From: JBBROS01 sp965199595
Lineage (GTDB): Bacteria; Pseudomonadota; Alphaproteobacteria; Acetobacterales; Acetobacteraceae
Assembly: GCA_965199595.1 (NCBI GenBank)
Contig: OZ241182.1
Location: 3,596,001 to 3,660,000, forward strand
Direction: 5' to 3'
DNA: 64,000 nucleotides
Shown: piece after piece, positions 60,787-64,000 of the stretch
Layout: each line of letters opens with the position of its first letter
How positions within the stretch are numbered: the first letter of the stretch is position 1
The notes under the pieces: model-generated
Database searches by the model: none
Told to the model about the DNA's origin: nothing
What the model saw: the letters and a program-made list of their open reading frames with translations, nothing else
Translations under genes and position numbers: made by a program

Positions 60787-61752
60787 ATGACCACGATCCT
60801 CGCCAGCCGCCCCAATGCCTATTCCGGCAGCCCGCTCGACCGCGCCGGGCACCTGCGCGACGACACGGACTGGATCACGGCCCGGCTGACCGACCCCGGC
60901 AGCCTGTTCGTGCCGGTGTGGCGGGCGCGCACCCTGTTCACCGGGCTGGACGCCGCCGCGCCGGGTGGGCCGCAGCCCCGGGCCACGTTCCTGGCGCAGG
61001 CGGACGCCGCGGCACTGCGGGCCCCGGGCAGCCCGCCCGATGCTCCCCTGGGCGACACCTGGGCCTTCCTCGGCCTGCTCGCGGACCGCGCGGTGTTCAC
61101 CCTGGACATCAGCGCCACCGAGGATCCGGCGCCGCTGCTGTCCCCCACGCATGGCCGCTTCGAGGACCTGCGCGCGCTGGCCGGGCTGCTGACGGCGCAT
61201 GACGCCTCGGTGCTGGCCCATGCGCGCGGCCTGATGCACTGGCGCGTGCGGCACCGGTTCTGCGGCGTGTGCGGCGGCACCTGCGCACCGCGCAGCGCCG
61301 GGCACGCGCTGGTGTGCAGCCAGTGCGGCACCCAGCACTTCCCGCGCACGGACCCGGCCGTCATCATGCTGGTGCATCGCGGTGATCGCGTGCTGCTTGG
61401 CCATTCGCAGCGCTTCCCCAGCTCCACCATGTATTCCACCCTCGCCGGCTTCGTGGAGCCCGGGGAAAGCCTGGAGGAGGCGGTGGCGCGCGAGGTGCTG
61501 GAGGAAAGCGCCATCCAGGTGGGCCGGGTCAGCTATCACAGCAGCCAGCCCTGGCCCTTCCCGGCCAACATCATGCTCGGCTTCTATGCCGAAGCCCTGA
61601 CGGAGGCGATCACCATCGACGAAACCGAGCTGGCCGATGCCCGTTGGTTCAGCCTGCACGAACTCCGCAACAGCGAGGCGCACGGCTTCAGCCTGCCACG
61701 GCTGGACAGTATCGCGCGACGGCTGATCGAGGACTGGATGGCCCAGGCATGA
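60787..61752 (+). CDS. nudC: NAD+ diphosphatase (NudC family)
   Basis: A 321-residue Nudix hydrolase that cleaves NAD(H) and removes NAD caps from RNA. The zinc ribbon is C-x2-C in FCGVCGG and C-x2-C in VCSQCGT; the Nudix box is GFVEPGESLEEAVAREVLEE. The NudC signature SQPWPFPANIMLGF follows. The N-terminal non-catalytic domain (residues 1-130) is present. It is divergent from the ffs-dnaX group and overlaps the downstream lipoprotein gene by four bases. Confidence 0.96.
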   Translation: MTTILASRPNAYSGSPLDRAGHLRDDTDWITARLTDPGSLFVPVWRARTLFTGLDAAAPGGPQPRATFLAQADAAALRAPGSPPDAPLGDTWAFLGLLADRAVFTLDISATEDPAPLLSPTHGRFEDLRALAGLLTAHDASVLAHARGLMHWRVRHRFCGVCGGTCAPRSAGHALVCSQCGTQHFPRTDPAVIMLVHRGDRVLLGHSQRFPSSTMYSTLAGFVEPGESLEEAVAREVLEESAIQVGRVSYHSSQPWPFPANIMLGFYAEALTEAITIDETELADARWFSLHELRNSEAHGFSLPRLDSIARRLIEDWMAQA

Positions 61753-62018
61753 GACAATTCGCGGCACGCGGGATGATGCTGACACTGGTGCTCGCCGGCT
61801 GTGCCCGCGGCCCGGCCACGCCGCTGCAGACCTGCGAATCCCTGGCCAACGACGATCCGAAGGTCAAGACCATCATCATCCGCGGCGTCGGCAACCCGCA
61901 TGCCCAGCTCGAGGACCAGGACCTGCTGCGCGCCGCCAGGCAGGACGCGACGCTGGCCTGCCTCCGCACCCGCGGCCTGATCCCGCGCGGCGGGGTCGAG
62001 CGTCAGAAGCCGCTGTGA
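61749..62018 (+). CDS. Small lipoprotein of unknown function
   Basis: An 89-residue protein with a lipoprotein signal ending in LVLAGC. The mature region contains a Cys pair (TCESLAND and LACLRTRG) and a conserved-looking centre KTIIIRGVGNPHAQLEDQDLL. No family recognised. The ATG at 61749 overlaps the nudC stop (ATGA). Confidence 0.65.
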   Translation: MRQFAARGMMLTLVLAGCARGPATPLQTCESLANDDPKVKTIIIRGVGNPHAQLEDQDLLRAARQDATLACLRTRGLIPRGGVERQKPL

Positions 62019-62103
62019 CGGCGGGCAGGCGGCAGATATCAAGCCCGACAAGGGCTATGCCTGCCATCAACGGCAGACCGCTGCATCCGGGAGCCTGGTT
62101 CCA

Positions 62104-63135
62104 ATGACGGTGAACGCACCAGGAGATCGTCAAGCCGGCTACCTCGACCTGTGCGTCCAGTCGCACTGTGCCGGATGGGCCGTCGAGGACAGGAAGGCAA
62201 CGGTGCTGTCGTTGTTCATCAACGACGTGGACGTGGCACGGATCGAGTGCACCGTCGCCCGGCCGGACCTGGCGGCGCATGGCCTGCCCGCACTGTGCGG
62301 CTTCTCCCATAGCTTCGACCGCCCGCTGCACGCCACCGACGTGGTGGACGTGCGCTTCTCCGACGGCACCTCGCTGGGCGCCTCACCCAGCGCCGCGCAC
62401 AAGGAGCGGCTGGAGATGATGCTGGAGGGCGTGGTGGCGACCGAGCCCGGGCTGGAGATCGGGCCGCTGGACCGGCCGATCCTGGGCAAGCCGGACTACC
62501 AGGTGCGCTATGTGGACCACGCCAGCCGCGAGGACCTGATCGAGAAGTACAAGCTCTCCGGCACCGAGGCCACCGTGCAGCCGGATCATATCCGCGACGT
62601 CGACGTCGTCTGGCACGGGCGCCTGCTGGACCTTGCGGGCGGCGGATACAGCTACTGCCTCGCCTCCCACGTGATCGAGCATATCGCCGACCCCATCGGC
62701 TGGCTGATCGAGATCGCGGAGGTCCTGAAGCCGGGCGGGCGGCTGAACCTCGCCGTGCCGGACCGGGCCCGCACCTTCGACTACCGGCGCCAGCCCTCCA
62801 TCCCCGCGGCGCTGCTGGAGGCGCACCAGCGCCAGCTCAAGCGGCCCTCCTTCGGCCAGATCTTCGATCACGTCTCCGGCGTGAGCCAGATCGGCGAGCC
62901 GGTGCCGGACCCGGTGGCCGCCGCGCGCAACGCCTATGCGCTGGCCCGGCTGACCGACGAGACCCAAGGCTACGTCGACGTCCACTGCCATGTCTGGACC
63001 CATGAGAGCTTCAGCGCGTGCTGGGCGGTGATCGACGCGCTGGGCCTGGTGCCTCTGCAGCTGGCCCGGATCACGCCGCCAGTGGGGACGTGGAACGAGT
63101 TCATCGTCTCCTTCGTCAGGAAACCGGACGCCTGA
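62104..63135 (+). CDS. Methyltransferase-domain protein with N-terminal beta domain
   Basis: A 343-residue protein with two parts. Residues 1-100 form a beta-rich domain (CAGWAVEDRKATVLSLFINDV and LCGFSHSFDRPL) of the kind attached to some glycosyltransferases and sugar enzymes. Residues about 115-343 form a SAM-methyltransferase-like domain with LEIGPLDRPIL, YCLASHVIEHIADPIGWLIE and VLKPGGRLNLAVPDR. The glycine-rich motif I is weak (EIGPL only). It leads into the sugar epimerase gene, so a polysaccharide-related methyl transfer is likely. ATG 62104 is used; GGGAG lies nine bases upstream. Confidence 0.75.
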   Translation: MTVNAPGDRQAGYLDLCVQSHCAGWAVEDRKATVLSLFINDVDVARIECTVARPDLAAHGLPALCGFSHSFDRPLHATDVVDVRFSDGTSLGASPSAAHKERLEMMLEGVVATEPGLEIGPLDRPILGKPDYQVRYVDHASREDLIEKYKLSGTEATVQPDHIRDVDVVWHGRLLDLAGGGYSYCLASHVIEHIADPIGWLIEIAEVLKPGGRLNLAVPDRARTFDYRRQPSIPAALLEAHQRQLKRPSFGQIFDHVSGVSQIGEPVPDPVAAARNAYALARLTDETQGYVDVHCHVWTHESFSACWAVIDALGLVPLQLARITPPVGTWNEFIVSFVRKPDA

Positions 63136-63288
63136 CCGCCATCTGCCGGATAGCGCATTGTTACCGATTGTCCATCACAGGTTCGGCCCGTAAGCTTCGG
63201 CATCCTGAATGGAACACCATGGCACCCTCCGTCGCCGGGCCAAGGATCCTGCCATGACGCCCGGCAGGACCAGCGGCCTGTCCACCGC

Positions 63289-64000
63289 ATGAAGCGCGTC
63301 CTGGTCACTGGCGGCACCGGCTTCATCGGGCGACAGACCCTGCAGCCGCTGGTGAGCGCCGGCTGCGAGGTGCATGCGGCCTGCCGGGACCCGGCACGTG
63401 CGATCCCGGTCCCGGGGGTCGTGTGGCATGTCCTGGACCTGCAGGACACCGCGTCTGTCGGGCGGCTGGTGGCCGAGCTGCGGCCGCATACGCTGCTGCA
63501 CCTGGCCTGGGGGATGGAGCACAGCCGGGTCTGGCATGGTCTCGAGAACCTGGACTGGCTGGCTGCCTCGGTGCAGCTGTTCCGGCACTTCGTGGCGGCA
63601 GGCGGCCACCGGATCGTGGGGACCGGCAGTTGTGCCGAGTATGACTGGCACGGTGCCGGCGCGGCGCGGCCCTTCCGCGAGGATGACGCGATCCGCCGTC
63701 CCGCCTCGCTGTACGGTGCCGCCAAGGTGGTGGCCTGCGAGACCCTGGCGCTGTTGTCGCAGTCCCGCGGTCTCAGCTGGGCCTGGGGGCGGCTGTTTCA
63801 CCTGTATGGTCCGTTCGAGGATCGCCGCCGCCTGGTGCCGCACGTGATCACCACTCTGCTGGACGGCGGCGTCGCCCGCTGCACCGCCGGCACGCAGGTG
63901 CGGGACTTCATGGGCGCCGGGGAGGCGGGCCGGGCCCTGGTGGCGCTCACGGTGTCCGACGTGCAGGGGCCCGTGAACATCGCCAGCGGCCAGGCCGTCG
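63289..64000 (+). CDS. NAD-dependent epimerase/dehydratase, N-terminal part
   Basis: An extended SDR cut by the right edge, 237 residues visible. The cofactor motif VLVTGGTGFIGRQTL, LLHLAWGM, the Ser/Thr in GTGSCAEYDW and the catalytic YGAAK are present, resembling CDP-sugar or UDP-sugar epimerases and reductases. A twelve-codon frame (63254-63292) with AAGGA upstream ends over this ATG as ATGA and may be a coupled leader. It probably continues a surface-sugar cluster beyond the window. Confidence 0.88.
   Translation, partial: MKRVLVTGGTGFIGRQTLQPLVSAGCEVHAACRDPARAIPVPGVVWHVLDLQDTASVGRLVAELRPHTLLHLAWGMEHSRVWHGLENLDWLAASVQLFRHFVAAGGHRIVGTGSCAEYDWHGAGAARPFREDDAIRRPASLYGAAKVVACETLALLSQSRGLSWAWGRLFHLYGPFEDRRRLVPHVITTLLDGGVARCTAGTQVRDFMGAGEAGRALVALTVSDVQGPVNIASGQAV

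Overview
The window is high-GC DNA with tightly packed, often overlapping genes. Protein families and gene orders point to an alphaproteobacterium, most likely Acetobacteraceae. Supporting signs are the ffs-dnaX-ybaB-recR order, an uvrC and folB neighbourhood of alphaproteobacterial type, many GTG/TTG starts and ATGA junctions, and a carotenoid operon with two CrtN/CrtP-type desaturases plus acyl- and glycosyltransferase. The species call is inference.

Layout. 1-3.2 kb: start of prfC, two unknown lower-GC genes, rpsD, a solitary DpnI-like methyl-directed endonuclease and a small membrane protein. 3.2-9.9 kb: trmJ, cysS, a PPOX-fold protein, an MFS carrier, an esterase-like lipoprotein lacking its catalytic residues, and a membrane acyltransferase. 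9.9-12.8 kb: an RTX-like glycine-rich secreted protein with a clear promoter and terminator, a DUF6362-like protein and small genes. 12.8-19.3 kb: a carbohydrate ABC transporter split into permeases (minus strand) and ATPase plus Tat-exported binding protein (plus strand), with a class II aldolase, msrA and a CheY-like regulator between. 19.2-26.3 kb: GAF protein, orphan C5 DNA methyltransferase, SDR, M3 peptidase, vapBC with a candidate operator, uvrC.

26.26-26.88 kb is the only long gene-free stretch. It carries two diverged ~230-bp direct repeats, each opening with an inverted pair of DnaA-box-like 9-mers. 26.9-39.5 kb: folB with a pteridine-reductase-like SDR, a hybrid histidine kinase whose 3' end overlaps a tRNA-Ile2(CAU) gene, ppa, YjbQ, dinB, small secreted proteins, DUF72, then tlyA-ispA-xseB, an HDAC-family deacetylase with tusA, a ROK kinase and a VOC protein. 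39.5-43.7 kb: cobalamin nucleotide-loop genes cobC-cobS-cobT in a row with a zinc-ribbon protein and an aminotransferase.

44.6-48.3 kb: rfbF-rfbG-C-methyltransferase-rfbC, a set expected to make a CDP-linked C-methylated 6-deoxyhexose; sugar genes resume at the right edge (62.1-64 kb). 48.5-51.7 kb: ABC-F ATPase, ndk, lipoprotein, helical protein. 51.9-57.7 kb: six-gene carotenoid operon (two desaturases/oxidases, acyltransferase, glycosyltransferase, DUF2141 protein, 2Fe-2S protein); ispA at 36 kb could supply its FPP precursor. 57.8-62 kb: recR, ybaB, dnaX, SRP RNA, nudC and a lipoprotein.

Two genes, the class II aldolase and tlyA, have no ATG/GTG/TTG in frame upstream of their conserved N-termini and appear to start at CTG over the stop codon of the upstream gene.
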